Assembly (NCBI GenBank): GCA_002352145.1
Contig: DEHX01000139.1
Span: forward strand, 1-10,216
Direction of reading: 5' to 3'
DNA from: Chitinophagaceae bacterium UBA2789
GTDB taxonomy: Bacteria > Bacteroidota > Bacteroidia > Chitinophagales > Chitinophagaceae
Length of the DNA stretch: 10,216 nucleotides
This document shows positions 1 to 7,504 of the stretch, piece by piece. Made by a program: the position numbers and the translations under genes. Below the pieces are notes generated by a model. That model did no database searches, was not told the DNA's origin, and worked only from the letters and a program-made list of their open reading frames with translations. The first letter of the stretch is position 1, and every line of letters starts with the position of its first letter.

Positions 1-168
1 TCCACAAACCATCCCCTGTGCCGTTTCCTTAACCATTTGTTTACCGGTAAGCTTTAATTTTCCGTATCCAATCTTCTGCGTAAAAGCCTTTTCATTTTCC
101 GTAGCCGCAACAACTAAAATGTTTGCGAATGAGAAGGTATGTTCTGTTTTGTGCTTTGATTGTTGTAT
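1..168 (-). other. Open antisense reading frame at the left edge, possible partial divergent gene
   Basis: Only 128 bases precede the secreted-protein gene. On the minus strand one frame stays open from the stop at 171-169 to the window edge. From the ATT codon at 120-118 downward it reads in a protein-like way (ILVVAATENEKAF near the start, GKLKLTGKQ further on). No ATG, GTG or TTG occurs in this frame before the ATG at 36-34, so a real divergent gene would start there and only 12 codons would be inside the window. I do not recognise the product. It could equally be a chance open frame. Confidence 0.2.
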
Positions 169-2858
169 TCAATTCAAATGCTCAGTTTACACCAGGCAAC
201 ATTGTCGTTTCAAGAATTGGCGATGGAGTCACCCCTCTCTCAAGTTCTATTCGAGTAGAGTTAGTAGAGTACACAACTGCCGGTATACCAACAGGTGTTG
301 TTGCTACTTTGCCATTTGTATCTAGTGGACCCGGAAACAGGGCTTGTACAAATAATGCCACATCTACAACTGAAGGAATTGTGACTATGAGTTATGATGG
401 ACGTTATCTTGTGCATGTTGGTTATGATGCACCTGAAGGTATTGCTAGTGTTCCCAATTCGACTTCTGATTATAACCGAACTATAGCCAGAATAGATGCA
501 TCCGGAACAGTAAACACTTCAACTAGTTTTTCTTCAAACCCAACAGATGGTATTGCATATGGAAGAAGCAATATCAGGGCAGCTTATAGTCTTGACGGAA
601 CCCAATTCTGGGCAAGTGGTGTTAGCGGTGGTGTTTTACCCTATACAAATACGGGGGGGGTAAGGTATATTAGTTTTGGCAATGATAATATACCGGGCAC
701 ACAAATCAGTACAACAGTAACTAATACGAGAAGTATATCTGTTTTTAACGACCAGCTTTATATTTCCAGTGCATCGATTCCTTACCGGATTGCAACGGTA
801 GGTACTGGCACACCAACTACTTCCGGTCAAACAATAACAAATTTACCTGCAAACATTCCAACCTTAACTACTCTACCAAATGCTTTTATCTTTTTTGATA
901 GGGATCCAACAATAAGCGGTGTTGATCTTTTATATTATGCTTCTCAATCCGCAGTTTCTAATGAGTATGGTCTTTTAAAATTCTCATTTGATGGAACTAC
1001 CTGGACTGCAAGGGGAAAATTAGCAGATGCCACTGTAGCTGATTCACAAGTAAGTGGACTAACTGGTTACCTTGATTGTTCAGGAAATGTAGTTTTGTAT
1101 CTTACCAGAGCAAGTAGTTCAACAGGCGTGCCATTCGAAATAAGGACATTTACTGATAATGCTGCATACAATGCAAACATAACGTCAAATGGAACAAGTA
1201 TATTCGCTGCCACCACTTTACTTGTAACAGCAGGCACTAACTATGCTTTCAGAGGACTGGCGATGGCTCCCGCCCAGGGTTACACAGTTACCGGCACACA
1301 AAGTATTGCAGCTGGTAGTTATAATGTAATAACTGTTAAATCAGGTGGCGTAGCTACCCTTACCGGAAATATTACAGTGTACGACAGAATTGTGGTAGAA
1401 AGCGGTGGAGTACTGGAAATGGGCAGCTTCACCATCAGTAGCCCGGCAGGTATCGGCAGCAGGTTTGAAGTAAAAAGCGGGGGTACAATAAAAATTGGTT
1501 CTGCAGATGGTATTACTGCCAGTGCTGCATTGGGCAATGTGCAAACCTGTTTCAGAAAGTTTGATGCCGGAGCTAACTACGAATATTACGCAAATGCTGT
1601 ACAGGTAACCGGCGATGGCCTGCCCTCCAGCTTAACAGGTACTTTAAAAATTAATAACTCAGCAGGTTTGCCAACAACAGGTGTTACCCTTTCTCAGTCT
1701 ACTACTGTTGCCGGTACATTGGATTTAACGTTGGGTAAGTTAACCACCTCAGCAGGTCAATTAGTAACTATTAACAATGGTGCATCAATCATTAATGCAG
1801 GAGCTAATAGCTTTATTAATGGACCCGCCAAAAAAGTGGGTGATGATGCCAGTTTTACTTTCCCGGTTGGCAAGGGAAGTATATATGCACCGATAGGAAT
1901 TTCTGGAGGGACCGGAGCCAATGCTTCGGATGAATTTACTGCAGAGTATGTGAGGGGAAACCCACAAAGTTCGACCGGTGCTTGTCCAATATATTGCCAA
2001 CCGGGTATGGATCATGTGAGTTACGTTGAGTACTGGACACTTGACAGAAATGTGGCAAGTACTGCAACAAAGCAAATCACATTAGATGTGCATGCTACCA
2101 GTTTTTGTGCAGAGATTGAAAATACCTATGTGAGCCAGTGGGATCCATCAGCTCCGGATAAATGGTCAAAAGAGCCATCCTCGTTTGTTCAAACTGGAAG
2201 TATAGGTGTACTTGATTTAGGTAATATTACTACAGTTAGTCCAATTTCAAACTTTGCAATCAACCGATATTTAACATTAGGAACAGACAGACCATTCCTC
2301 AACAACCCTTTGCCAGTGACTCTGGTTGATTTTAAAGTTAAAAAGTACAGTGAACAGGCTGCTATTGCAGAATGGGAGTTAACCGACTATTGCTTTACAG
2401 CCACCCAATTCGAACTGGAACATTCAACGGATAAAACATCTTTTGCTGTCATTGCTGTACAACCCGGAAAAGAAAACAGCCGGTTTTATTTCCATAATGA
2501 TACCAGAATTGCAAAAGGCACTAACTGGTACCGATTGAAAATAACAGAAGTGGATGGCAAGGTTACTTACAGCAAAATAATTGCCATTATCAACGATACC
2601 AAAGGCCTGCTGATCACTTCGGTATTTCCAAATCCTGTCAGCAATACAGCCACCATTACTTTAAGTGCAGCCCGCAGTGGTATGGCGGATGTCCAATTGT
2701 ATGATATTTCCGGAACGGTGGTGTATCGCCGGCGCAGCGCCATTGCCGAAGGCACCAATAATTTACCCATTGAGATGGGCAAACTTTCTACAGGGGTTTA
2801 TCATTTGGCGGTGCAATCGGCAGACTGTAAGGCAGTGTACAGGTTGGTAAAGCAGTAG
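129..2858 (+). CDS. T9SS type A sorting domain-containing secreted protein
   Basis: Predicted secreted or cell-surface protein of about 909 residues, function unknown. The ATG at 129 is preferred over the in-frame TTG at 123 because it gives a compact signal peptide (basic start MRRY, hydrophobic core, likely cleavage after Asn-Ala at residue 18). Residues about 20-380 look like a beta-propeller-type region found at the N-terminus of other Bacteroidota cargo proteins (GNIVVSRIGDGVTPL near its start, a DGRYLVHVGYDA-type motif, later SLDGTQFWASG). Residues about 385-640 are Gly/Thr/Ser-rich with repeated VKSGG / VESGG turns, suggesting stacked beta-strands. A linker begins near LPVTLVDF, and the last 80 or so residues (FPNPVSNTATITL, then LYDISG, then LSTGVYHLAV) form the Por secretion C-terminal sorting domain. 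The protein is therefore likely exported by Sec, then by T9SS. No catalytic motif is recognised. An eight-G tract lies in the coding region at 653-660. No convincing promoter was seen upstream. Confidence 0.9.
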   Translation: MRRYVLFCALIVVFNSNAQFTPGNIVVSRIGDGVTPLSSSIRVELVEYTTAGIPTGVVATLPFVSSGPGNRACTNNATSTTEGIVTMSYDGRYLVHVGYDAPEGIASVPNSTSDYNRTIARIDASGTVNTSTSFSSNPTDGIAYGRSNIRAAYSLDGTQFWASGVSGGVLPYTNTGGVRYISFGNDNIPGTQISTTVTNTRSISVFNDQLYISSASIPYRIATVGTGTPTTSGQTITNLPANIPTLTTLPNAFIFFDRDPTISGVDLLYYASQSAVSNEYGLLKFSFDGTTWTARGKLADATVADSQVSGLTGYLDCSGNVVLYLTRASSSTGVPFEIRTFTDNAAYNANITSNGTSIFAATTLLVTAGTNYAFRGLAMAPAQGYTVTGTQSIAAGSYNVITVKSGGVATLTGNITVYDRIVVESGGVLEMGSFTISSPAGIGSRFEVKSGGTIKIGSADGITASAALGNVQTCFRKFDAGANYEYYANAVQVTGDGLPSSLTGTLKINNSAGLPTTGVTLSQSTTVAGTLDLTLGKLTTSAGQLVTINNGASIINAGANSFINGPAKKVGDDASFTFPVGKGSIYAPIGISGGTGANASDEFTAEYVRGNPQSSTGACPIYCQPGMDHVSYVEYWTLDRNVASTATKQITLDVHATSFCAEIENTYVSQWDPSAPDKWSKEPSSFVQTGSIGVLDLGNITTVSPISNFAINRYLTLGTDRPFLNNPLPVTLVDFKVKKYSEQAAIAEWELTDYCFTATQFELEHSTDKTSFAVIAVQPGKENSRFYFHNDTRIAKGTNWYRLKITEVDGKVTYSKIIAIINDTKGLLITSVFPNPVSNTATITLSAARSGMADVQLYDISGTVVYRRRSAIAEGTNNLPIEMGKLSTGVYHLAVQSADCKAVYRLVKQ
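653..660 (+). repeat. Homopolymeric G8 tract inside the T9SS cargo gene
   Basis: Eight consecutive G residues encode Gly-Gly and parts of the flanking codons (Thr-Gly-Gly-Val) in the N-terminal region of the secreted protein. Tracts of this kind are prone to slipped-strand mispairing. A change of one or two bases would truncate the protein well before the T9SS sorting domain. In this window the frame is intact. Confidence 0.85.
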
Positions 2859-2862
2859 CCGT

Positions 2863-3249
2863 TTATTTTTTCTTTTTCACCATCGGCAGCTTCAGCCTCT
2901 TGGCTTCTTCATTCCAGGCGGCAGCAGTGATGATGAGTTGCTGCAGGTCTTTTGTATAAATATCTTTTTTACTGCGGATGGTCAGAATAGCCACAATGGC
3001 CCTGTTGCCAATAGTGAGCTGCGGAAAGGCTTCCAGCAGGTCTTTGCCGCGGCAAAAGCCGATATCAATTCCCTGTTTACCGGGATTGATATACATGAAC
3101 ATGCCGAAGTAATGATAGAAGGGGATTTTAAAACTCAGCCTTTCATCCACGGCCGGTACATTCTCCCAGATCATTTCCCTGATCAGTTCGCATAGTTCCC
3201 GTTGCTCATCGGCCAGGGCTTCAATGAAGTCATCTACTTTCCTGTTCAT
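2863..3249 (-). CDS. DUF1801 domain-containing protein
   Basis: Small cytoplasmic protein of 128 residues matching the DUF1801 (YdhG-like) pattern: an N-terminal helix (VDDFIEAL), a helix ending in L-I-R-E-M-I-W, a proline, then E-R-L-S-F-K-I-P-F-Y, a short strand with FMYINPGKQGIDIGF and a G-x-x-L motif (residues about 66-71), and a C-terminal helical part. The biochemical role of the family is not established. The C-terminus is a run of four lysines (residues 125-128). The start codon overlaps the stop of the upstream DUF4954 gene as ATGA (3246-3249), so translation is probably coupled and the gene is likely last in the operon. Its stop lies only 4 bp from the stop of the convergent T9SS cargo gene, with no terminator visible between them. 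Confidence 0.88.
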   Translation of the reverse strand: MNRKVDDFIEALADEQRELCELIREMIWENVPAVDERLSFKIPFYHYFGMFMYINPGKQGIDIGFCRGKDLLEAFPQLTIGNRAIVAILTIRSKKDIYTKDLQQLIITAAAWNEEAKRLKLPMVKKKK

Positions 3250-5450
3250 GCAAATAACTGTTGCAACGTTTCCACCTGTTTGGTAAATGCAGCCATTTCC
3301 TGCTGTTGCTGTTGAATAAAGCTGTTGTCTTTCAGTTTACCGATCACTTTTTCCATTTCCGCTTCGGTTTCATACAGCATTTGGCGGAAGGCATTGTTGT
3401 AGTCCTTGGCCCTTGACTGGTAAATACCGGTGGTCATCCAGTCCTTCGTGGTGATGGCCTGTTTCAGCAGTTGCAGGAAAACTTTTTTAGTAAAACGGGA
3501 GGAAGTGAGGTGCAGGGCTTCGAGCAATGATGCAAAAGCATGTTTGAATTTTTCAGCAGGGTATTTATCGCCCTGTGCCTGGTAAAAGGCATGCACTTCA
3601 TCCCAGCTGCTGATCTTTCCGGTTTGTATAGAACGTACCAGGTTTTTAATGGCGGGTTCAGGTATCAATTGGCCACCTGCATTTTTCCAGTTTTCTCTTG
3701 TTGCATTAGCCGGCAGTGATTTTTGCAATTGTGCCCAGCTTTTGATCTTCTTTTTTTCAATGAAACTGATGAGTTGTACCGTGCCGTAGTAAATGATCAG
3801 TTCTTTAAAAAGCTGGCAGGCTTCCGAAGTTTTTATCAAAACCGTTTTGCGTTTGCTGTTTTCGAAACCTTCAGCCAGTATTTCCAACTTATTCACCACC
3901 TGTGGTTCATTTTCCAGCAACTGTTTTCCTTTTTTGCGCCATTCTTTTTCCGGTATTGCTTTTTTCTGCTGGCTGCTCCATGCTTTGCCGGTGCTGAATT
4001 CCAACAGGCTGATGGCATCGAAGAGTTCATTGACACTGTCGGGTGCCAGGTAGTCGTACTCTAGGGTTTGTGTTTTGTCTGTTCTTTTATCGCGGCTCTG
4101 GTATTTGCCGGCATTGCGGGCCAGTGCATACATATTGTGCATGAACCAGTAGCCGGGCATGATGACGAGACGGTCTTTGCTTACATCATTACTTACCAGT
4201 GAGAAGGGAAGAGGAATATTCAGCTCAGCCGGAAAATCGCCTTTGGCAATAATGGTGAAGCTGGCAAATTTGGAATTATGTTTCAGGGATACACAAAGCC
4301 CCGGCCAGAAGCCCCTGCCTGCTACCAGTTCGCCATCGGCTCCTCTTGAATTATGATTGGAACCGATAGTGGCCCCCGCCGCCATATTACTTTGTCCCAT
4401 TACCGTAGCGGCACATAAAAATGAATTGTTATGGTGCTGCTCATGTGCCGGGAAGATAAGTGAGTTCAGTACTTCGCAGCAGGAGATGGTGGAATTATCA
4501 CCCAGGTAAGAGTTGATCAGCCTGGCACCGTATTTCAGTTGCGAGTTGGAGCCCAGCATAAAACGTACAGCTTTTACCCCATAGAACACCCGGCTGCCAT
4601 AGCCGATGATACCATTCACCAGCTCACAGCCTTCACCAATTTGTGATTTGGCATCCGGTGAAGAATTAATGGTAATGTTCTTGATTTTATTAGCGCCTTT
4701 CAGGTAAGCATCGCTGCCGATCCAGGTATCTTTTATGATCTTGCAGTTTTTGATCACGGTGCGGTCGCCAATCTTTCCGTAGTAACCGCGGCGGGTATCA
4801 AATTTTTTATCGGTAAATATTTTGAATTGCTCCTGTAGCTTTTCATTATCCCTGTATTTTGACCAAAGCCAGGCATCGCCGGCCTGCATACCGTTGAAGG
4901 GTAATACACTTCGTCCGGCATTTTCATTACAGATCTCTATCCAGATACGGACGGATTCTTTTTCTCCTTCTTTTACTACGCCATTACCAAACTTGGAATG
5001 ATCGGTAGTGGCCAGTTCGTTAATGTTGACCAGCATCACATCATTGCCAATAATGTAATGGCTCATGAAGTTGACATTGTCTACTACCACGTTATCACCA
5101 AAATCGCAGCTGATGATGGTGCTGTTGTATAATCCTACTGGCATCCGCAGGTTATTGAATTCATGAAACCAGGGCTCCAGTTTACCAATGCGGATTAGGC
5201 CGAAGAAGGAGCAGCGTTTTACCAGTTGTGCATCAAAAGCATCAGCTACTAAAATTTTACTCCAGTCATCCGAACTGTTGTCATTCTTCTCCAGGATTTT
5301 TATTTCTGCCGTTGTAAGGTTTCGGTATTTTGTTTTACTGCGGTGCTGGATATTGCGCAGGTAGTATTCATCCTTCCCTTTGGGAATATACTGTTTCGGA
5401 ATAAAATCGTAGCCAAGAGAGGATACTGGTTGTTTGTTGATGATGTTCAT
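3246..5450 (-). CDS. DUF4954 family protein with left-handed beta-helix-like repeats
   Basis: Predicted cytoplasmic protein of 734 residues from the chosen start. It resembles the DUF4954 family of Bacteroidota, whose function is unknown. Residues about 100-160 and 225-390 carry short repeating strand-turn units with small or hydrophobic residues at regular spacing (for example the stretches around IIGNDV, TWIGSDA, IIGYGSRV, FMLGSNS and SYLGDNS), typical of hexapeptide left-handed beta-helices as in acyl- and nucleotidyl-transferases such as GlmU. The last 230 or so residues are mainly helical, with two SW-x-x-(L/V) motifs and a short glutamine run. The frame stays open to an ATG at 5498, adding 16 residues. 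I prefer the ATG at 5450 because the extra segment is low-complexity Asn/Gln/Thr encoded by a 7-bp tandem repeat. The gene lies just downstream of glmS and overlaps the DUF1801 gene by 4 bp. A role linked to amino-sugar metabolism is inference only. Confidence 0.85.
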   Translation of the reverse strand: MNIINKQPVSSLGYDFIPKQYIPKGKDEYYLRNIQHRSKTKYRNLTTAEIKILEKNDNSSDDWSKILVADAFDAQLVKRCSFFGLIRIGKLEPWFHEFNNLRMPVGLYNSTIISCDFGDNVVVDNVNFMSHYIIGNDVMLVNINELATTDHSKFGNGVVKEGEKESVRIWIEICNENAGRSVLPFNGMQAGDAWLWSKYRDNEKLQEQFKIFTDKKFDTRRGYYGKIGDRTVIKNCKIIKDTWIGSDAYLKGANKIKNITINSSPDAKSQIGEGCELVNGIIGYGSRVFYGVKAVRFMLGSNSQLKYGARLINSYLGDNSTISCCEVLNSLIFPAHEQHHNNSFLCAATVMGQSNMAAGATIGSNHNSRGADGELVAGRGFWPGLCVSLKHNSKFASFTIIAKGDFPAELNIPLPFSLVSNDVSKDRLVIMPGYWFMHNMYALARNAGKYQSRDKRTDKTQTLEYDYLAPDSVNELFDAISLLEFSTGKAWSSQQKKAIPEKEWRKKGKQLLENEPQVVNKLEILAEGFENSKRKTVLIKTSEACQLFKELIIYYGTVQLISFIEKKKIKSWAQLQKSLPANATRENWKNAGGQLIPEPAIKNLVRSIQTGKISSWDEVHAFYQAQGDKYPAEKFKHAFASLLEALHLTSSRFTKKVFLQLLKQAITTKDWMTTGIYQSRAKDYNNAFRQMLYETEAEMEKVIGKLKDNSFIQQQQQEMAAFTKQVETLQQLFA

Positions 5451-5453
5451 GGT

Positions 5454-5486
5454 GCTGGTTGCTGGTTGCTGGTTTTTTTGCTGGTT
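5454..5486 (-). repeat. Heptad repeat GCTGGTT (AACCAGC on the coding strand) upstream of the DUF4954 gene
   Basis: Three perfect contiguous 7-bp units of GCTGGTT lie at 5454-5460, 5461-5467 and 5468-5474. A fourth copy follows at 5480-5486 after a TTTTT insertion. Read on the minus strand they are AACCAGC units ending 3 bases before the preferred ATG of the DUF4954 gene. They would therefore form its leader, or encode the Gln/Asn-rich N-terminal extension if the upstream ATG at 5498 is used. Confidence 0.8.
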
Positions 5487-5505
5487 ATTATAGTGCATGT
5501 TTTTG

Positions 5506-5540
5506 CCCCGTATCTCGACACCCGTAACCCGCTACTCAAC
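5506..5540 (-). repeat. Degenerate heptad array across the glmS stop codon
   Basis: Five adjacent 7-bp units can be read on the minus strand from 5540 to 5506. The best three are TACGGGT (5526-5520), AGCGGGT (5533-5527) and TACGGGG (5512-5506); the remaining two, GTTGAGT and GTCGAGA, are more diverged. The glmS stop codon (5534-5532) lies inside the array. The period is the same as in the neighbouring GCTGGTT block, but the unit sequence and the phase differ. Degeneracy makes the boundaries uncertain. Confidence 0.5.
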
Positions 5541-7367
5541 AGTCACACTCTTCGCCAGGTTTCTCGGCTTGTCCACATCCAATTGTTTGGCTACACCAAT
5601 ATAGTAAGCCAACAATTGCAGCGGAACCACACTCAGCATGGGCGCAACAATTTCATCTGCTTCCGGAACGATCATTACATCATTGGAGAGGGAAGCAGAT
5701 AGTTCATCGCCTTCAGTGATCACCGAAATCACTTTTCCTTTCCTGGCTTTGATCTCCTGCATATTGCTTACCACTTTTTCATGGTAAGTGTCTTTGGTGG
5801 CTACAAATACCACTGGTAAATTTTCATCCACCAGTGCGATAGGGCCATGCTTCATTTCAGCAGCCGGGTAACCTTCTGCATGTATATATGAAATCTCTTT
5901 TAGTTTTAAAGCACCTTCAAGTGCAACGGGGAAATTATACCCGCGGCCGAGATAGAGGAAGTCATGAGCATCCTTGTATTTCTCTGCCAGTTTTTTTATG
6001 TTATCGCTGTGTTTGAGTGTCCAGGCCACTTTCTCCGGTACTTCGTTCAGTTCTTTCAGCAGGTGCATATAGCGATCCTGTGAAATGCTGCCTTTGATGT
6101 AGCCGATCTTCAAAGCGATCATGGTCAATACGGCCAGTTGTGCTGTGAATGCTTTGGTGGAAGCAACGCCAATCTCCGGCCCGGCATGGGTATAGGCGCC
6201 GGCATGACTGGTGCGGGCAATGGACGAACCAACCACATTTACCACACCTAATATGATAGCGCCTTTCGATTTGGCATTTTCAATAGCCACTAATGTATCA
6301 GCTGTTTCACCACTTTGTGATATGGCAATGATCACATCACCTTTGCTGATCACCGGGTTGCGGTAGCGGAATTCAGAGGCATATTCCACTTCTACATTGA
6401 TGCGGCAGAGTTCTTCAAAAATATATTCAGCTACCAGGCCGGCATGCCAGCTGGTGCCGCAGGCAATCATCACAATGCGATTGGCATTCATGATCTGCTC
6501 GGCATATTGCTGAATACCGCTCATGGTAATGGTGCCGGCTTCTGCATCCAGTCTTCCGCGGAGGCAGTCATAAATAGTTTGCGGTTGCTCAAAAATTTCT
6601 TTCAGCATGAAATGATCGTAACCGCCTTTTTCAATAGCTGCCAGTTCCAGGTCAAGCTTTTGAACATAAGGAGTGATCTTTTCGTTGCCCAGGTTTTTGA
6701 GAATGAGTTGATCGGGAGTAATGATGGCCAGTTCATAATCGTTTACATACACTACCTCTTTGGTGTATTCGAGCATGGGTGATGCATCAGAGCCGAGGAA
6801 ATGTTCACCTTTGCCTACACCGATCACCAGCGGACTTCCCTTGCGGGCAGCAATGATGGTGTCGGGTTTATCTTCATCAAGTAATAAAATAACATAAGCA
6901 CCGGTAACTCTTTTCAGCGCCACACGAACAGCTTCTTCCAGGTCGCATTGGTTATTGTTGCGTATCTCTTCAATAAAGTTGAGTAATACTTCTGTATCAG
7001 TATCACTGTGAAAAGTGTAACCTTTATTGATCAGTTCCTGTTTAAGCTGGTTGTAATTTTCAATAATACCGTTATGGATCATGGCCAGTTTACCACTGGC
7101 GGATTGATGCGGATGGGCATTGCGGTCGCTGGGCTCTCCATGAGTGGCCCAGCGGGTATGGCCGATGCCCACATGGGCATGCAGGTCTTTTCCAACGATA
7201 GCATCTTCGAGTTCGGCTACCTTTCCTTTTTTCTTGTAAACTTTTAGACCTCCGTTCTGTAAAGCAACGCCGGTACTGTCGTAGCCGCGGTATTCTAACC
7301 GTTTAAGGCCTTTGATAATGATAGGATAAGCTTCCCGGGGTCCGGTGTAACCAACTATTCCACACAT
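5532..7367 (-). CDS. glmS: Glutamine--fructose-6-phosphate aminotransferase (isomerizing)
   Basis: Cytoplasmic enzyme that makes glucosamine 6-phosphate from fructose 6-phosphate and glutamine, the first committed step towards UDP-GlcNAc for peptidoglycan and lipid A. At 611 residues it is full length. The N-terminal glutaminase domain (about 1-220) begins Met-Cys-Gly-Ile, exposing the Cys nucleophile after Met removal, and has HTRWATHG (70-77) and HNG (98-100). Two SIS sugar-binding domains follow: CGTSWHAG (303-310), SQSGETADT (350-358) and STKAF (403-407) in the first, EGALKLKEI (484-492) and EMKHGP (504-509) in the second. The C-terminal signature KPRNLAKSVT (600-609) includes the conserved lysine. 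All key residues are present. No glmS ribozyme-like leader is apparent in the 137-bp upstream gap. The DUF4954 gene follows closely on the same strand. Confidence 0.98.
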   Translation of the reverse strand: MCGIVGYTGPREAYPIIIKGLKRLEYRGYDSTGVALQNGGLKVYKKKGKVAELEDAIVGKDLHAHVGIGHTRWATHGEPSDRNAHPHQSASGKLAMIHNGIIENYNQLKQELINKGYTFHSDTDTEVLLNFIEEIRNNNQCDLEEAVRVALKRVTGAYVILLLDEDKPDTIIAARKGSPLVIGVGKGEHFLGSDASPMLEYTKEVVYVNDYELAIITPDQLILKNLGNEKITPYVQKLDLELAAIEKGGYDHFMLKEIFEQPQTIYDCLRGRLDAEAGTITMSGIQQYAEQIMNANRIVMIACGTSWHAGLVAEYIFEELCRINVEVEYASEFRYRNPVISKGDVIIAISQSGETADTLVAIENAKSKGAIILGVVNVVGSSIARTSHAGAYTHAGPEIGVASTKAFTAQLAVLTMIALKIGYIKGSISQDRYMHLLKELNEVPEKVAWTLKHSDNIKKLAEKYKDAHDFLYLGRGYNFPVALEGALKLKEISYIHAEGYPAAEMKHGPIALVDENLPVVFVATKDTYHEKVVSNMQEIKARKGKVISVITEGDELSASLSNDVMIVPEADEIVAPMLSVVPLQLLAYYIGVAKQLDVDKPRNLAKSVTVE

Positions 7368-7408
7368 AAATGACTACTGGTTTTGATTGATGGATTTTGA
7401 ATTGCGGA

Positions 7409-7416
7409 CAAAAATA
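7409..7416 (-). promoter_or_regulatory. Candidate -7 box of a glmS promoter
   Basis: On the minus strand this reads TATTTTTG, a full match to the Bacteroidota -7 consensus TAnnTTTG, placed about 41 bases before the glmS ATG. A TTTG that could serve as the -33 element lies 17 bases further upstream, slightly closer than the usual spacing of about 19-21. The box lies in one copy of a 9-bp direct repeat (TTTTTGTCC on the minus strand, at 7414-7406 and 7439-7431), and the second copy overlaps the -33 candidate. The remaining gap (7368-7504) shows no clear terminator for mgtE. Confidence 0.35.
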
Positions 7417-7504
7417 TTGATTTCGGTATAGGACAAAAACAAACCTGCAAGAAACCGCAAAGTTTATTTATCTCGTTGATTGACTTAGATTTTTGGCCCA
7501 GCGT

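Noticed and set aside
129..1260. Possible composition shift between the N-terminal and C-terminal halves of the T9SS cargo gene, which might indicate a domain acquired by transfer
   Set aside because: Hand counts of 60-base blocks gave about 38-43% GC in the N-terminal half and 50-57% in the middle, but a block near the C-terminus was again about 38%. The difference is not consistent enough to claim.
3298..3320. CTG/TTG-rich microsatellite in the DUF4954 3' part
   Set aside because: It simply encodes the short glutamine run near the protein C-terminus and is too short to be notable.
3723..4064. Long plus-strand open frames opposite the DUF4954, glmS and mgtE genes
   Set aside because: They are antisense shadows of well-supported genes, with no recognisable domains or start context.
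7368..7504. glmS ribozyme or other riboswitch upstream of glmS
   Set aside because: The gap is AT-rich, with no conserved ribozyme core or strong pairing that I could find. glmS ribozymes are known mainly from Gram-positive bacteria.
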